Notes under the pieces: model-generated | The model's input: only the letters and a program-made list of their open reading frames with translations | What the model was told of the DNA's origin: nothing | Database searches by the model: none | Translations under genes and position numbers: made by a program | Origin: Oceanospirillum sp048265165 | Lineage (GTDB): Bacteria > Pseudomonadota > Gammaproteobacteria > Pseudomonadales > Halomonadaceae | Length of the DNA stretch: 64,000 bases | Direction of reading: 5' to 3' | NCBI RefSeq assembly: GCF_048265165.1 | Contig: NZ_JBLXCD010000003.1 | Coordinates: 1 to 64,000 of the forward strand | Shown: positions 63,274-64,000 of the stretch, piece after piece | Layout of the letters: every line of letters starts with the position of its first letter | Position numbering within the stretch: position 1 is the first letter of the stretch

Positions 63274-64000
63274 GCGACAAGCCCTCTTGATAGAAGATTC
63301 GTTTGATTTAACCCGTGCACACGTTGTTGCAGGGCTGGCACTAGAAAGTGTTGCTCTGTGGATTGAAATTCAGGATAAATCGTCAGGCGTTCAAAGAGCT
63401 GATAGCCACGGCCACGACAGGCGGCATCTAAACTTTGAATTTGCGGCCAGGCACGTTCCGGGTTAATAAAGTCACGGGTGATAGGAGAGATACCGCCCCA
63501 GTCATTAATACCCGCCGAAAGATAAGCCCCGTACTCTTGTTCAAGATTCGGCGGGGCCTGCAGGCTAATCTCTGGCGGGAGTATTAAGCGTGCTATCGCC
63601 AGGGTACGCTTCATCTCATCAAGATCAGGCTCTGCACATCCGGCCATTGCGGTACCCGGCTTAGCACGGAAGTTCTGAATAATCACTTCCTGAATATGGC
63701 CGTAGGCTTGATGGATATCGCGGATCAGCGCCAGGCTTTCGACCCGGTCCTCCCAGCTTTCACCGATACCGATCAAAAGACCGGTGGTAAAGGCGATACC
63801 CAATTCACCTGCGGCTTCCAGGGTTGCGGTTCGGCGCTTTGGGGTTTTATCGGGACAACCATAATGAGCCTGTCCCGGCTTCATTAAGTTGATTGAGCTG
63901 TTTTCCAGCATCATGCCCATGCTGGCGGCATAGGGTTTTAAACTGGCCAGTTCGCTTTTTGTCAGCGCCCCAGCATTAATATGAGGCAGAAGTCGTGTGC
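63270..64000 (-). CDS. cofG: CofG: Fo synthase subunit, 5' end outside window
   Basis: About 243 residues of the C-terminal part are visible; the frame is open to the edge. GMMLENSSINLMKPGQAHYGCPDKTPKRR, FTTGLLIGIGESWEDRVESL, VIIQNFRAKPGTAMAG and DWGGISPITRDFINPE are CofG signatures. The radical-SAM cluster motif lies beyond the window. CofG and CofH are separate genes, unlike the fused FbiC of actinobacteria. It ends in a 4-bp overlap with cofH. Confidence 0.92.
   Translation of the reverse strand, partial: TRLLPHINAGALTKSELASLKPYAASMGMMLENSSINLMKPGQAHYGCPDKTPKRRTATLEAAGELGIAFTTGLLIGIGESWEDRVESLALIRDIHQAYGHIQEVIIQNFRAKPGTAMAGCAEPDLDEMKRTLAIARLILPPEISLQAPPNLEQEYGAYLSAGINDWGGISPITRDFINPERAWPQIQSLDAACRGRGYQLFERLTIYPEFQSTEQHFLVPALQQRVHGLNQTNLLSRGLVA

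Overview
The window is chromosomal DNA of a gammaproteobacterium. The best fit is a marine Oceanospirillaceae-type heterotroph, inferred from the mix of TRAP transporter, lipoprotein, chemoreceptor and aromatic-degradation genes; no rRNA or other marker gene is present to settle this. Most genes are GC-balanced and use CTG for leucine. Three AT-richer patches look acquired. No tRNA, rRNA or CRISPR array was seen.

Layout. (1) 1-5.58 kb: an integron-type gene-cassette array read leftwards. It has a 278-bp attI-like leader (5193-5470), three cassettes each ending in a recognisable attC, and a DUF772-type insertion sequence at the left edge. Beside the leader is a 21-codon stub of an integron integrase. 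The first cassette encodes an Mrr-like nuclease fused to a STAND-type NTPase, a candidate defence gene. (2) 5.58-21.5 kb: ordinary chromosomal genes: a Zur-boxed CobW GTPase with a His/Asp tract, a fused 5-oxoprolinase subunit B/C beside a 40-codon remnant of subunit A, asparaginase, a DUF3095 protein, a flavoprotein, a double cupin, a diguanylate cyclase with two periplasmic binding domains, a SapC-like protein, a thioesterase, a LysR regulator and a large lipoprotein. (3) 21.9-38.9 kb: homoprotocatechuate (4-hydroxyphenylacetate) meta-cleavage cluster: TRAP transporter plus UspA, hpaF, hpaE, divergent hpaG1-G2-H-I-A, then hpaR, a GlcG-like protein, an aldehyde dehydrogenase, an MFS exporter and hpaD. 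A repeated TTAAYATRTTAA palindrome marks its promoters and is the likely HpaR operator. A Fic gene with a convergent small ORF sits inside.

(4) 38.9-47.6 kb: a second cassette array with a second copy of the same 278-bp leader (46082-46359, about 87% identical by eye, same length). It holds a RelE/YefM-type toxin-antitoxin cassette, a small membrane protein, an ADP-ribosyltransferase-like gene with a partner, and a zinc-ribbon protein. An insertion sequence sits in one attC and has itself been split by a 3-kb LysR/oxidoreductase/monooxygenase segment bounded by 26-bp direct repeats. A 166-bp MITE sits in another attC. Next come an orphan antitoxin and a truncated hipA with an intact hipB and three operator-like palindromes exactly 41 bp apart. 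Near-identical terminator hairpins bracket the region. (5) 47.6-51.2 kb: the two-component 4-hydroxyphenylacetate 3-hydroxylase (C2-type oxygenase and C1-type reductase with MarR-like tail), with a second paralogous reductase. This feeds the hpa pathway from the far side of the array. (6) 51.4-57.6 kb: adenosine deaminase, ArfB, DedA protein, CZB-domain chemoreceptor, DUF3820 protein, haloacid dehalogenase. (7) 57.6-64 kb: a tightly overlapping operon for coenzyme F420 (cofG-cofH-cofD-cofC-cofE-npdG) followed by an F420-type LLM oxidoreductase; cofG runs off the window. F420 synthesis is unusual in Gammaproteobacteria.

The most notable signals are the duplicated, integrase-less attI leader, the insertion of one IS type and its MITE at the same base of three attC sites, and the complete F420 operon.
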